A DNA stretch of 64,000 nt from Peptoniphilus equinus (GCF_027921445.1 NZ_CP115667.1:62001-126000); one strand, 5' to 3'. Counted from the first letter of the stretch, positions 30,882 to 40,359 are shown. Notes: a model not told the origin generated them from the letters alone. Program-made: numbers and translations.

Positions 30882-31697
30882 ATGGCGTGGTCTAGGGTGT
30901 GGCACATCACTGTGCTCGGGTGCGTTTTCTTTCTAGCGGCGTGCCAAGGTATGCCTTCAGGGAGTACTTCTACTGAGGGGGAAGCGACCGGTCTGATGAC
31001 GGAACAGAGGACACTGACTGTGGCGGCGGCGGCCAGTCTGACGGAATCCATGGAGGCCGTCAAGGCATCCTATGAGGCGGCGCATCCTGAGGTGAACATT
31101 GTTTACAACTTTGATTCGTCCGGAACACTGCGCACACAACTGGAATCGGGCGCGGACTTTGATGTCTTTGTTTCGGCGAGCAGGGCACACATGGACGGGC
31201 TGAATGACGAGGGACTTATTGCCACCGACACCATTAAAAATATGTTGAGTAATGAGGTGGTGTTGGCGGTGCGTTCCGACCTGAAAGGGGTGCGGCACTT
31301 TGAAGATCTGCTACATCCTGACGTGAAGCGCATCGGCCTTGGCAACAGTGACGTTCCGGTCGGTCGTTACGCGATAGATCTTTTAAATCACCTTGGTATA
31401 TACGACCGGCTTCAGGATAAGGTCAGTTGGGGTTCCAATGCTAAGGAAATCACACAGTGGGTCAAAGAGGGCACGGTGGATGCAGCCGTACTTTACCACA
31501 CAGATGCCAACGTGGAGGATCTGACTGTGGTGGATACGGCCGGCAGCGCGGATCTTACCGAGCCGATAGTCTATCCGGTGGCTGTTGTGAAAACTTCCAC
31601 ACAAGCGGATGTGGCTCAAGCTTTTGTCGACTATCTCTTCGAATCGCAATCCCGAGCTGTGTTTGAACAGTTCGGATTTACAACGCTTGATAATTAA
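30882..31697 (+). CDS. modA: Molybdate-binding lipoprotein ModA
   Basis: This is the binding protein of the molybdate importer, 271 aa. A lipoprotein signal with FFLAAC (Cys about 20) is followed by a polar linker and the ModA domain: TVAAAASLTESMEAV, NFDSSGTLRTQLESGADFD and VFVSASRAHMDGL carry the oxyanion-binding Ser residues. GAAAGGATAGGG precedes the ATG. It opens an eight-gene operon for molybdate uptake and molybdenum-cofactor (Moco) synthesis. Confidence 0.95.
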   Translation: MAWSRVWHITVLGCVFFLAACQGMPSGSTSTEGEATGLMTEQRTLTVAAAASLTESMEAVKASYEAAHPEVNIVYNFDSSGTLRTQLESGADFDVFVSASRAHMDGLNDEGLIATDTIKNMLSNEVVLAVRSDLKGVRHFEDLLHPDVKRIGLGNSDVPVGRYAIDLLNHLGIYDRLQDKVSWGSNAKEITQWVKEGTVDAAVLYHTDANVEDLTVVDTAGSADLTEPIVYPVAVVKTSTQADVAQAFVDYLFESQSRAVFEQFGFTTLDN

Positions 31698-31706
31698 GGA
31701 GGAACC

Positions 31707-32381
31707 ATGGATTGGTTTCCGCTTTTTAATTCCCTTCGTATTGCTGCTTTTGCCACGGTGATCGTCGTAGGTCTCGGCCTGTTTTTAGCTGAGAAGGTGA
31801 CAGCATGTTCCCGAGGCATAAAGGGTCTTTGCGATGTCATCATTACTATGCCGTTGGTGTTGCCGCCAACGGTTATTGGTTTTTTTATACTGAAAGTTGT
31901 GGGGCCGAAAGCGCTGATAGGACGAGGCATTTATGCATTGTTTCACACCAATGTGACCATGACGTGGGTTGCAGGTGTGATCGCCACGGCTGTGGTGGCG
32001 CTGCCTCTGATGTATCGCACCACGCGGGGGGCCTTTGAAAGCTACAATTTGGATTACACCTATGCGGCTCAGACCTTGGGGCTTTCCGACACAGCTATCT
32101 TTTGGCGCGTGAAACTTCCTACGTGTAAAAAAGGCATTATTGCAGGCTCCATTCTTGCCTTTGCACGAGCTCTTGGAGAATATGGCGCCACCAGTATGGT
32201 AGCAGGGTATATGCCCGGTAAAACCGCAACTATTTCCACAGCGGTCTATCAGCTTTGGCGCACGGGTAACGACGAGGCCGCGATGGTATGGGTTGTGGTG
32301 AATCTTCTCATTTCTGCTGTGGTGCTTACGGCCATCAATTTTTTTGAGGAGCGCAGTCATGGCGAAGCACACCTACATTAA
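31707..32381 (+). CDS. modB: Molybdate ABC transporter permease ModB
   Basis: This membrane subunit has 224 aa and five to six helices. It has the coupling-loop motif LGEYGATSM (EAA-type, as in ModB/CysT) and PLVLPPTVIGFFIL early in the protein. AAGGAGG lies 5 bases before the ATG, 9 bases after modA. It overlaps modC. Confidence 0.95.
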   Translation: MDWFPLFNSLRIAAFATVIVVGLGLFLAEKVTACSRGIKGLCDVIITMPLVLPPTVIGFFILKVVGPKALIGRGIYALFHTNVTMTWVAGVIATAVVALPLMYRTTRGAFESYNLDYTYAAQTLGLSDTAIFWRVKLPTCKKGIIAGSILAFARALGEYGATSMVAGYMPGKTATISTAVYQLWRTGNDEAAMVWVVVNLLISAVVLTAINFFEERSHGEAHLH

Positions 32382-33366
32382 TATTCAAAAGCAGCTGGGG
32401 CCGTTTCAACTGAATGTGGAGCTTGACACGGCGGCAAATAAACTGGCGCTGCTCGGCCCTTCAGGATGCGGTAAAAGCGTGACGTTAAAATGCATTGCGG
32501 GCATCTTGACACCGGACAAGGGACAGATTATTCTAAATGGACAAACCCTTTTTGATTCCGAAGCGCATATTAATCTTCCGCCTCAGGCGCGACGTATCGG
32601 TTACCTCTTTCAAAACTACGCCCTTTTTCCTACCAAAACGGTCGCGGCAAACTTACACATGGCAGGGCGAGGGTGTGAGGCGGCCCACGTGACGCACGTG
32701 GTGAAGCTTTTGGGTCTTGAAGGCGTACTCGGGCAAAAGGTGAAGACATTATCCGGCGGTCAGCAGCAACGTGTGGCCCTCGGACGAATTTTGGTGAACA
32801 GGCCGAAGACCCTCCTGTTAGATGAGCCGTTCTCGGCATTGGACGGCTATGTTAAAGGACAGATCATGGAGGGCATACAAGGTCTCATTGAGGATCAATT
32901 TGATATGCAAATTTTGGTCACCCACAACTTTGAGGAAGTGAAGTATTTCTCCGAAGTTGTGAGTGTGATGGATCAGGGGCGGACATCGCCGGTGCGATCG
33001 GTGGAAGCTTTCTGCGGCGCACCGCAATCCACCTTGGAGGCCCAAATGGTTGGCTACATCAACATCAGTGATGTGATCAGCAAAGGGACAGGTCTGTATG
33101 CCACGGGTTGGCAGGTGAATCTTGGTGCGGCGGCGTTTAACGGGGATGCCGGCAAAGTTGGCTTCAACGGCAGAGTCTACACTGAGGGTGAGATTGCATT
33201 TCACGGTCACGTGGCAAGGGAAATGGAGACGGCAAAAGGCTTTGAGAGTGTCTTTGTATTGGAAAACGGCGTGAAGTTGTACGTGGTTGCGGACGTGCCG
33301 TTAACCGGTCGGGAGGTCATTTATATCTACCGCCGTCAATGTTATTTTTGGGAGGAACACGCATGA
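32359..33366 (+). CDS. modC: Molybdate ABC transporter ATP-binding protein ModC
   Basis: This ATPase has 335 aa: Walker A GPSGCGKSV, signature [13 protein letters not shown], Walker B LLLDEPFSALD and a switch His in VTHNFEEV. A C-terminal region of about 110 residues follows, in the position of the ModC regulatory (TOBE-like) domain. The start is the ATG at 32359 with GAGGAG; it overlaps modB by 23 bases. Its stop overlaps the next start (ATGA). Confidence 0.93.
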   Translation: MAKHTYINIQKQLGPFQLNVELDTAANKLALLGPSGCGKSVTLKCIAGILTPDKGQIILNGQTLFDSEAHINLPPQARRIGYLFQNYALFPTKTVAANLHMAGRGCEAAHVTHVVKLLGLEGVLGQKVKTLSGGQQQRVALGRILVNRPKTLLLDEPFSALDGYVKGQIMEGIQGLIEDQFDMQILVTHNFEEVKYFSEVVSVMDQGRTSPVRSVEAFCGAPQSTLEAQMVGYINISDVISKGTGLYATGWQVNLGAAAFNGDAGKVGFNGRVYTEGEIAFHGHVAREMETAKGFESVFVLENGVKLYVVADVPLTGREVIYIYRRQCYFWEEHA

Positions 33367-34337
33367 AAAAAGTCAAAATAGAAGAAGCTGTCGGTGAGGT
33401 GCTGTGTCATGATCTGACCGGCATTACGGACAGCGGATTTAAAGGTGTGCGTTTCTCCCGGGGGCATGTTATTGCGCCGGAGGATCTGGACGTGCTTCGG
33501 GACATGGGTAAGAACCACATCTATATTTGGGAACCCGGTGTCGAAGAAGTTCATGAAGAGGACGCTGCCCGTGCTGTCGTGGAAGTTATAGGCAGCGACA
33601 CCTTAATCTACGAAGGCCCTAAAGAAGGCAAGTTTACGATAAAAGCAGCGTGCGACGGTCTCTTTGTGGTCGATGCCAAGGCAGTTCAGGCCATCAACAG
33701 TGTCGGCGATTACACCCTCGTTACCGTGGCGGACAAAAAGGCAGTCAAGGCGGGGGAGACGGTAGCCGGGCTTCGAATTATCCCTCTGGTCACCTTAAAA
33801 GCGAACGTGGCACAGGCGGTCGAGTTGGCCAGGGCTAGTTCGCCGGTACTCCATGTGAAGCCGTTTATGGCGAAAGTCACGCGGCTCCTTATTACCGGGG
33901 AAGAGATTTACTCCGGACGCATTCAGGATCGTTTTGAAGGGGTGCTGCGTCCTAAACTTCGGAACTATGGGGCAGAGGTGGATAAGGTCGTCTATTGTCC
34001 GGACGACAGGGCGTTTATTGAAGCGCAAATACACAGGGCTGTTGAAGACGGTGTAGCATTGATCCTGCTTACAGGAGGGATGTCAGTCGATCCAGACGAT
34101 GTGACCATGGATGCTATTGAAGGGGTGAGCACGGTACTCATCACCAAGGGTGTGCCCATGCAGCCCGGCAATATGCTGACCTTGGCGAGGTATGATCACA
34201 CGATACTTGTCGGGGTACCGGGAGCATCCATGCACGCACCGTTTACCAGTCTGGATGTGGTGTTGCCGCGAATTTTTGCAGACGATCCGATCACCTCAGA
34301 GGAGATTGCAACCTGGGGTGTGGGAGGTTTACTATGA
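33363..34337 (+). CDS. MoeA-like molybdopterin-binding protein
   Basis: This 324-aa protein has a molybdopterin-binding (MoCF) domain in its second half, with LLTGGMSVDPDDVTMDAI and KGVPMQPGNM segments. The N-terminal part opens with VKIEEAVGEVLCHDLTGI, as in MoeA and related proteins. It is shorter than full MoeA (about 400 aa) and resembles the probable molybdopterin-binding proteins found beside molybdenum-hydroxylase genes. It may take the MoeA role of inserting molybdenum. The start overlaps the modC stop by 4 bases. Confidence 0.85.
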   Translation: MKKVKIEEAVGEVLCHDLTGITDSGFKGVRFSRGHVIAPEDLDVLRDMGKNHIYIWEPGVEEVHEEDAARAVVEVIGSDTLIYEGPKEGKFTIKAACDGLFVVDAKAVQAINSVGDYTLVTVADKKAVKAGETVAGLRIIPLVTLKANVAQAVELARASSPVLHVKPFMAKVTRLLITGEEIYSGRIQDRFEGVLRPKLRNYGAEVDKVVYCPDDRAFIEAQIHRAVEDGVALILLTGGMSVDPDDVTMDAIEGVSTVLITKGVPMQPGNMLTLARYDHTILVGVPGASMHAPFTSLDVVLPRIFADDPITSEEIATWGVGGLL

Positions 34338-34867
34338 GTTATACCTACAGTGTGCTCACGGCCAGTGACCGTCGAGCCTTAGACGGTTTGGAAGACTTGG
34401 GCGGTCAGAAGGTGATGGCAGTGATGGCGCGTCACGGCTACACGCGACTCAGCTATCATGTGGTGGAAGATGATAAGGCCAAGATTGAGGCGCATCTTCG
34501 CGCCATGGTCGATGAAGGAGCCAATGTGATCATCACCACAGGCGGCACAGGGTTTGCCAAGCGGGATGTCACTCCGGAAGCTACGCGGGCGGTCATTGAT
34601 AAAGAGGCGCCAGGTCTTGCTGAGCTTATGCGCTATGAAAGTTATAAAATTACGCCTCATGCCATGCTCTCACGCCAGGTGTGCGGCATTGCCAAAGACA
34701 GTATCATCATCAATTTACCGGGGAGCGTGAAAGCCATTGAGGAGAATTTAGACGTGGTACTTCCCCTCCTCAGCCACGGGATTGATTTAATTTTGGGAGC
34801 ACCGGAAGATCATACCTTTCACGGTGACCACACCACTAGGACCACAGAAGATAAGGTGAGTACGTGA
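34334..34867 (+). CDS. MogA/MoaB-type molybdopterin adenylyltransferase-like protein
   Basis: This 177-aa MoCF-domain protein would adenylylate molybdopterin before metal insertion. The core is IITTGGTGFAKRDVTPEA followed by NLPGSVKAIEENLDVVLP near the C-terminus, both typical. It overlaps the genes on both sides by 4 bases (ATGA, GTGA), which suggests tight coupling within the operon. MogA and MoaB cannot be told apart with certainty. Confidence 0.9.
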   Translation: MSYTYSVLTASDRRALDGLEDLGGQKVMAVMARHGYTRLSYHVVEDDKAKIEAHLRAMVDEGANVIITTGGTGFAKRDVTPEATRAVIDKEAPGLAELMRYESYKITPHAMLSRQVCGIAKDSIIINLPGSVKAIEENLDVVLPLLSHGIDLILGAPEDHTFHGDHTTRTTEDKVST

Positions 34868-35811
34868 ACGATGCATTTGGACGACAGATTGACTATTTGA
34901 GAATTTCCGTCACGGATAAGTGCAACCTCCGGTGCCGATACTGTATGCCGGAGACTGGTGTGCCGTATATCAATCATGATAAGCTTCTTACTATCGAAGA
35001 CTACTGTGAAATTTTGGCGGCGGCGAAAGAATTGGGCATTGATAAAGTGCGCTTCACCGGCGGCGAGCCTCTGGTGAAAAAAGGTATTGTGGCGCTGATT
35101 CAAAAGGCAAGTCAGATAGGCTTTCGTGACATCAGTCTCACCACTAACGGCATACTTCTTGAGAGCATGGCTGACGACTTACAAGCCGCCGGACTCAACC
35201 GAGTCAATATTTCCCTCGATACGCTGGATCCCAACAAGTATCACGCCATCACTCGATGGGGGCACTTGGAGGATGTATACCAAGGGATTGAGGCAGCGCG
35301 GCGTGTTGGATTTACGCCTATTAAGCTCAATGTCGTTTTGATGTCAGGATTTAATGATGATGAAGTGACGGACTTTTTCGACCTGGCTCATCGGGACGAT
35401 GTGGACGTACGCTTTATTGAGCTGATGCCCATTGGTACAGGCAGAGACTTTAAAGACCTCATTGTATCGAATCAAAGGATTTTAGCTTCCCATCCCGAAC
35501 TTGAAGCTGTCCCATCTTTAGATAACGGTCCGGCGACCTATTACAGGTGTCCGGGCAAACGGGGGCGTATCGGCTTTATCAGTCCGATGAGCTGTAAGTT
35601 TTGCAGTTCCTGTAACCGTCTGAGAGTGGATGCGACGGGTCATCTTATTCCATGTCTGCACAGTGATTTGCGACTCAGTCTTAGCGAGGCCCTTGGAGAC
35701 AGAGACAAACTGAAAGCACTGATGGTGCAAAGCGCTATGATCAAACCGCAGACACATCACCTGGATGAAGGCGCCTTAACTGATAAACCTATGAATAGAA
35801 TAGGAGGATAA
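34864..35811 (+). CDS. moaA: GTP 3',8-cyclase MoaA
   Basis: This radical-SAM enzyme starts Moco synthesis from GTP. The 315-aa protein has the N-terminal SAM cluster CNLRCRYC (Cys20, 24, 27), RFTGGEPL and the C-terminal second-cluster cysteines CKFCSSCNRLRV followed by IPC. It starts with GTG at 34864, overlapping the previous stop, with AAGGTGAG upstream. The C-terminus is slightly short of the GG tail seen in many MoaA proteins but ends RIGG, so that tail is kept. Confidence 0.95.
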   Translation: MNDAFGRQIDYLRISVTDKCNLRCRYCMPETGVPYINHDKLLTIEDYCEILAAAKELGIDKVRFTGGEPLVKKGIVALIQKASQIGFRDISLTTNGILLESMADDLQAAGLNRVNISLDTLDPNKYHAITRWGHLEDVYQGIEAARRVGFTPIKLNVVLMSGFNDDEVTDFFDLAHRDDVDVRFIELMPIGTGRDFKDLIVSNQRILASHPELEAVPSLDNGPATYYRCPGKRGRIGFISPMSCKFCSSCNRLRVDATGHLIPCLHSDLRLSLSEALGDRDKLKALMVQSAMIKPQTHHLDEGALTDKPMNRIGG

Positions 35812-36717
35812 ATGGAATTTACACATCTTGATGCACAGGGACGTCCGAGAATGGTGAATGTGGGGGATAAACCGGCCACCAAACGTCAGGCTACGGCACA
35901 TGCCGTGGTGGTCATGCAGCCGGAAACAATCGTCGGGATCACAGAGAATCGGATGAAAAAAGGCGACGTGCTCACTACAGCTAAAATTGCGGGAATTATG
36001 GCGGCCAAGAAGTGCCAAGAGCTCATTCCCATGTGTCACGCCATCTTTTTAGAGGGTGTGGACATCGACTTTGAGATCTATCGTACTGAAGTGCACATTA
36101 CCGCCACCGTCTGCTGCAATGCACCCACAGGTGTGGAAATGGAAGCCCTCACGGCAGCAAGTGTGACGGCGCTGACTATTTACGATATGTGCAAAGCGGT
36201 GGATCGCGGCATCGTCATTGAACAAATGCAACTGGAGGCAAAGTCCGGAGGCAAGTCCGGCACATTTCAACGAGAGGCAGTTTACGGCCGACTTAAAGGA
36301 ATTAATATCTCAGAGCGAAAAGGAGAAATCAAATTGCCGGTAGATAAGGCGTGTCTCGTTCGAGAACACGGCATTGAACACGATGCTCACGCCGGAGCAT
36401 GGCACCGTCAGGTGAGTCTTTTGGGGGAGGAATCCATCGAGTATATGCGACGGACGGCAAAAATGGAACTCAAGTTTGGCGACTTTGCGGAAAATCTCAC
36501 CACAGAAGGCATCGAGTTGAAGCGACTGCCAATCGGTACCCGACTTCGCATCGGGGATTGTGCTGTCATTGAAATTACGCAAATCGGCAAAGAATGCCAC
36601 GCCGACTGTGCCATCAAGCAAAAGATTCACGACTGCATTATGCCTCGAGAAGGGATCTTCGCGCGGGTGCTGATCGGGGGAATGATCTATCCCGGCGATG
36701 TCATTCGCAGCCTATAA
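35812..36717 (+). CDS. moaC: Fusion of MoaC (cyclic pyranopterin phosphate synthase) and a MOSC domain
   Basis: The first half (about 1-160) is MoaC, the second enzyme of Moco synthesis: GDKPATKRQATAHA, KKCQELIPMCHA, GVEMEALTAASVTALTIYDM and the active-site Lys in DMCKAVDR. The second half (about 165-301) is a MOSC domain with REHGIEHDAHAG, GDFAENLTTEG and the conserved Cys in GKECHADC. MOSC domains handle sulfur for Moco maturation. The single frame, with no stop between domains, shows a true fusion. GGAGG precedes the ATG, which follows the moaA stop directly. Confidence 0.92.
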   Translation: MEFTHLDAQGRPRMVNVGDKPATKRQATAHAVVVMQPETIVGITENRMKKGDVLTTAKIAGIMAAKKCQELIPMCHAIFLEGVDIDFEIYRTEVHITATVCCNAPTGVEMEALTAASVTALTIYDMCKAVDRGIVIEQMQLEAKSGGKSGTFQREAVYGRLKGINISERKGEIKLPVDKACLVREHGIEHDAHAGAWHRQVSLLGEESIEYMRRTAKMELKFGDFAENLTTEGIELKRLPIGTRLRIGDCAVIEITQIGKECHADCAIKQKIHDCIMPREGIFARVLIGGMIYPGDVIRSL

Positions 36718-36726
36718 GGAGGTCAT

Positions 36727-37719
36727 ATGCACAGCATATTTGAACAGGTCGTCGCTACACTGCAACGTGAGAATCTGGTCCTTGTTACGGTGGTGCAGAG
36801 CTTCGGTTCCACCCCTCGATCGGAAGGCGCCAAGATGATTGTTTTTGAGGACGGCACCATTTTTGAGAGCATTGGCGGCGGCAGCTTGGAATTTAACGCC
36901 ATTGAAACTGCGAAGACCTGTCTGGAGCGTGGTACCCACGCACAACACACTTTTATCCTGGCGCCGAATGCCACGGAGGACATCGGCATGGTTTGTGGCG
37001 GTGAAGCGACTTTAAATTTTCTCGTCTTGCAGACTGAGGATCGACCTGATTTTGAGAGGGCGCTGGAGGCCATGGCATCGGAGCGTCTTATGATGGTGCA
37101 GTCCGCTGAAGGCTACGGCTTTAGTGTCGGAGAAGTGACGTGGGGCACATTGACATCGGCGCGGATGGCGGAAGTTGTGGTAGCTTTCGATCGCGACAAA
37201 AACTTTGTGTATCGGGACGGTGTATTTGTTGAAGGGATAGAGCGTCCGGGACGGGTGATTTTATTCGGTGCAGGGCACGTTGCCCGTGCGGCGGCGCCGC
37301 TGTTAAGTTATGCAGGGTTTGATGTGGTGGTTTGTGATGACAGGGCGGATCTTATTACGACGGTGCAATTTCCCACGGCATCGGCACGTTATCTGATCGA
37401 TTTCGAGCACATTGATGCAACTATTGCGATTCAACCGGAGGACTATGTGGTCATTGTCACTCGATCTCACAAGTATGATGAGCTTGCAGAGGCCCATGCG
37501 ATGCGTCGGAATCCGAGATATATCGGGACGATGGGCAGTCGCAAAAAGCGCCATGCTGTCAACCGGCGTCATATGGACAACGGCTTTACGCCACAGGAGC
37601 TTGAACGCATTACATCGCCTATCGGCGTCGCTATTGCGGCACAAACACCGAACGAATTGGGCATCAGTATCACCGCACAGCTGATTCACTTTAGAGCCAC
37701 TGGTGAGATCTACAGATAA
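36727..37719 (+). CDS. xdhC: XdhC/CoxI family Moco maturation factor
   Basis: This 330-aa protein has an N-terminal XdhC_CoxI domain (VQSFGSTPRSEGAKM, SIGGGSLEFNAI, DIGMVCGGEA with the conserved Cys) and a C-terminal Rossmann domain (VILFGAGHVARAAAP). XdhC carries sulfurated Moco to xanthine-dehydrogenase-type enzymes. That predicts a molybdenum hydroxylase elsewhere in the genome; none is in the window. AAGGAGG lies just before the ATG. It ends the operon. Confidence 0.93.
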   Translation: MHSIFEQVVATLQRENLVLVTVVQSFGSTPRSEGAKMIVFEDGTIFESIGGGSLEFNAIETAKTCLERGTHAQHTFILAPNATEDIGMVCGGEATLNFLVLQTEDRPDFERALEAMASERLMMVQSAEGYGFSVGEVTWGTLTSARMAEVVVAFDRDKNFVYRDGVFVEGIERPGRVILFGAGHVARAAAPLLSYAGFDVVVCDDRADLITTVQFPTASARYLIDFEHIDATIAIQPEDYVVIVTRSHKYDELAEAHAMRRNPRYIGTMGSRKKRHAVNRRHMDNGFTPQELERITSPIGVAIAAQTPNELGISITAQLIHFRATGEIYR

Positions 37720-37731
37720 CATATCCAATAA

Positions 37732-37767
37732 AATAAGCCAAGTCTTACGACCTGGCTTATTTTTTTA
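37732..37767. terminator. Bidirectional terminator between xdhC and the convergent membrane-protein gene
   Basis: AATAAGCCAAGTC and GACCTGGCTTATT form a long stem with A and T runs on either side, so it can stop transcription from both strands. The minus-strand gene's stop codon lies inside the stem. Confidence 0.88.
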
Positions 37768-38467
37768 GCTGCAGTTTGTCGGCATCCAATTTGCCTTGCG
37801 ATATAGCATCTTTTAAGTAACCTATAAAGCGATCTCGTGTCTTCGGAGCATCCATGGCGATGAGGTAGCTGCGTCCATCCAGCTTGCCGCGAATGTTTAA
37901 CGTCTGTGCTTTGTCTGTGTAGGCGCTTTTAATAGAATCAAAAGGGACGATCAAGCTTCCCATAATCATGCCGTTGTCATAGATGCCGCCGGCGATATTC
38001 AAGGTATCTCGACCGGTGCGTAAGGAATTTTGATTGCTGAATTTATAAATGTCCGTATCTTTCGGGCCTTCCGTTTTGTCCTCAAAAATTCCCGAGAGGA
38101 GATTGACAAAAAATACGAGGAGAATCGCCCCGAGGATGAGAGGGTTGGCTAAAAATTGGAACTTCGGATCAGTCGGTGCATACGTACTGGCATAGAGATA
38201 GAGGTTAATAAAAATTAAAAATACCAGATAGACGCCGAGCTGTGTGATGTAATTTAAGTGATTGAGCTTCAGTCCCGGCAGTACGGTGAGTTTGTGGTAC
38301 TTGGTAAAAAGCTCCCAAATGGTAGAGACAAATAGAAAATTTGCCATCACCCACAACATCGTCACCAATAACGACGCATCCTGACCGCCACGATGTGCCA
38401 TCATGGCCGCCAGTGGCGGTAAAAGGGCAAGGAATATAGTAATGCCCAGAGTTTTATTGTTGTTCAT
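37757..38467 (-). CDS. Hypothetical membrane protein, 236 aa
   Basis: I do not recognise a named family. Four hydrophobic helices fill the first half (about 5-130). A soluble C-terminal part follows, with the pattern of a PH-like or bacterial membrane-flanked domain: NIAGGIYDNGMIMGSLIVPF and a terminal Lys-rich tail. It follows a DUF1361-like gene by 9 bases on the same strand, so the two are probably one operon. A ribosome site, AAGGAGGAAC, precedes the ATG. Confidence 0.7.
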   Translation of the reverse strand: MNNNKTLGITIFLALLPPLAAMMAHRGGQDASLLVTMLWVMANFLFVSTIWELFTKYHKLTVLPGLKLNHLNYITQLGVYLVFLIFINLYLYASTYAPTDPKFQFLANPLILGAILLVFFVNLLSGIFEDKTEGPKDTDIYKFSNQNSLRTGRDTLNIAGGIYDNGMIMGSLIVPFDSIKSAYTDKAQTLNIRGKLDGRSYLIAMDAPKTRDRFIGYLKDAISQGKLDADKLQLKK

Positions 38468-38476
38468 AGTTCCTCC

Positions 38477-39124
38477 TTAATCCCGCTTCAAGTTGGCAAA
38501 TAAAAGAATGATGACAAAGTGAAGGGATGCAAATGTTAATAAGAGCATGAGATCATTGTCACTGTAGCTTGTGATGAGCTTTTGTACAATGGATGGCAGC
38601 TGCAAAACTTCCCACGAATTCAGGCGCAAGAAGCGTCCGACATAAATACCTACAGCGGTGGCACCCGACGTGAAGATCAAGAGAATAAAGGCCGCCACTT
38701 TGTGTTCGTAACACTTTAAAAGCTTTAGAAAATTCACAAAGGTTTCATAACCCACCACCAGGGACAATACAATCAAACCAACTTCCGCCGCTAGTTCAAT
38801 CCACTGAAGCGCGTCGGTCACATAGACCACCTCACCGCCATAGATGTTATAAAAGTCCGAGGTTTTAATGTGAATGAAGTCCGTGAACATATACAGGGCG
38901 TTGGGATAGAAAATGGCGCTTGCGATAAAGCCGAAAAAAGTCAGAATATCTCCTTTTCGCGTCAAGAGAAAGGATGTGATCACCAAAGGGATAAAGCTGA
39001 GCGCCGTATTGAAAATCAGATAGCGCTTGTTCATATTAAAATAGAGAATCACAGCGGCGAAAAGCCCGTAGATGAGCACGTACCCTGTGAGCTTTTTGAG
39101 GATTTGTGTTGTTTTCACGTTCAT
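38477..39124 (-). CDS. DUF1361-like membrane protein
   Basis: This 215-aa protein has about six helices. The patterns FYPNALYMFTDFIHI and FLRLNSWEVLQ resemble conserved parts of the DUF1361 family, whose function is unknown. No start signal stands out: the region before the ATG (minus strand) is AT-rich with no clear AGGAGG. It is the first gene of a two-gene unit. Confidence 0.75.
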   Translation of the reverse strand: MNVKTTQILKKLTGYVLIYGLFAAVILYFNMNKRYLIFNTALSFIPLVITSFLLTRKGDILTFFGFIASAIFYPNALYMFTDFIHIKTSDFYNIYGGEVVYVTDALQWIELAAEVGLIVLSLVVGYETFVNFLKLLKCYEHKVAAFILLIFTSGATAVGIYVGRFLRLNSWEVLQLPSIVQKLITSYSDNDLMLLLTFASLHFVIILLFANLKRD

Positions 39125-39206
39125 GAAGATATTATATCGAATTTTATCCTATAGGGAAAGGGAATGAGGCAGAGGTTATAAAAATCCGTGAGTCGACGTG
39201 CAGATG

Positions 39207-39248
39207 AAAAAACACCTGGCCACAGGTACAGCCGGCGGCTAGGTGTTT
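39207..39248 (-). terminator. Terminator of the nqr operon
   Basis: On the minus strand AACACCT...AGGTGTT forms a hairpin ending in a run of six T, right after the nqrF stop codon. Confidence 0.85.
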
Positions 39249-39251
39249 GTG

Positions 39252-40346
39252 TTAGAACTTATCGAAGAAGATGGCCTCATCAGGGATATGTTTTTGATGG
39301 AGGGATTCGACAATGGAGTCGATCATTTGAGGACTGCCGCAGAGGTAGGCAGTGTAGTTGCCGCCATCCTCCACGTATTTTTCAATGGAGACGTTAACGC
39401 GGCCTCGGTCGCCGTCCCAAGCCATGTCGTCGGTGACACGAGAGAGAGTTGGCAAGTATTTGAAATCGTAAAGATCTTTTTCAAACTGTTTGAGCTCGTC
39501 GGTCATAAAGAGGTCGTCCGGCGTTTTGGCACCGAAGAAGAAACGTGCCTTACGCTGAATATTGTTGTCCCGCATATGGTGCAGAATAGAGATGATCGGC
39601 GCCATACCGGTACCTGCGGCCACCAAAAGAATATCGGAGTCGCCGTCCTGATAGTAGAAGTCACCGTAAGGGCCGTTGATGTCGACAGTGTCTCCCTGCT
39701 TTAGGTGCTGGTGGACATAGGTCGTGGCGATCCCGCCGGTGTAGCCGATAAGCAGCTCCAAATGACCGTGGTCGCCTGCTGAGGAAGCGATGGAGTAAGC
39801 ACGGTAGACTTCTTCGTCACTGCCTTCATAAGGCGGCGCTTTAAGCTGTACATATTGACCAGGTTTGAAGTTGAAGTCCAAATCTGCCGGCAGTTTAAAA
39901 CGCATACGCTTGATGGTTTTCGTGACGTGGTCGTCGCCGATGACTTCCGCTTCAAATTCACGCACATTGAAAAGCTCTTCAGGGATTTCAATGTGAATGT
40001 TGTTTTTCACTTTGAGCTGGCAGGACAGACGCACGCCGTTGGCTGCCTCTTCCGCAGTGACCAAACTTTTTTCCGTGGCGAGGATGGGGCCGCCGCCTTC
40101 CAGGACTTTCACTTTGCAGTAACCGCAAGTCCCTTTGCCCCCGCAGGCGGAAGGAATAAAGATTTTTTCATCGCGGAGGGTGCTTAAGAGGGAGTTGCCG
40201 GCACTGACGGTGAGCGGTTCGTTGGCATTAATGGTGAGTTCTACGTCACCGTAGTCGGCAATGTACTTATCCGCCAGAGAGAGGAGCAGTGCAAGGATAG
40301 CTGCAATCACTGTGATGACTGCAACGGTAATCAATATAGTTTCCAT
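39252..40346 (-). CDS. nqrF: Na+-translocating NADH:quinone reductase subunit F
   Basis: This is the NADH-oxidising subunit: a membrane helix (about 4-25), a 2Fe-2S ferredoxin domain with Cys68, Cys74, Cys77 and Cys109 (ACGGKGTCGYC), an FAD domain with RAYSIAS, and an NADH domain with GTGMAPIISIL and YLCGSPQM. The 364-aa length is a little below that of Vibrio NqrF. The start is the ATG at 40346 after AAAGGAGC. Its presence separates this complex from Rnf, whose NADH subunit is RnfC. It is the last gene of the operon. Confidence 0.95.
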   Translation of the reverse strand: METILITVAVITVIAAILALLLSLADKYIADYGDVELTINANEPLTVSAGNSLLSTLRDEKIFIPSACGGKGTCGYCKVKVLEGGGPILATEKSLVTAEEAANGVRLSCQLKVKNNIHIEIPEELFNVREFEAEVIGDDHVTKTIKRMRFKLPADLDFNFKPGQYVQLKAPPYEGSDEEVYRAYSIASSAGDHGHLELLIGYTGGIATTYVHQHLKQGDTVDINGPYGDFYYQDGDSDILLVAAGTGMAPIISILHHMRDNNIQRKARFFFGAKTPDDLFMTDELKQFEKDLYDFKYLPTLSRVTDDMAWDGDRGRVNVSIEKYVEDGGNYTAYLCGSPQMIDSIVESLHQKHIPDEAIFFDKF

Positions 40347-40359
40347 CGTGTGCTCCTTT

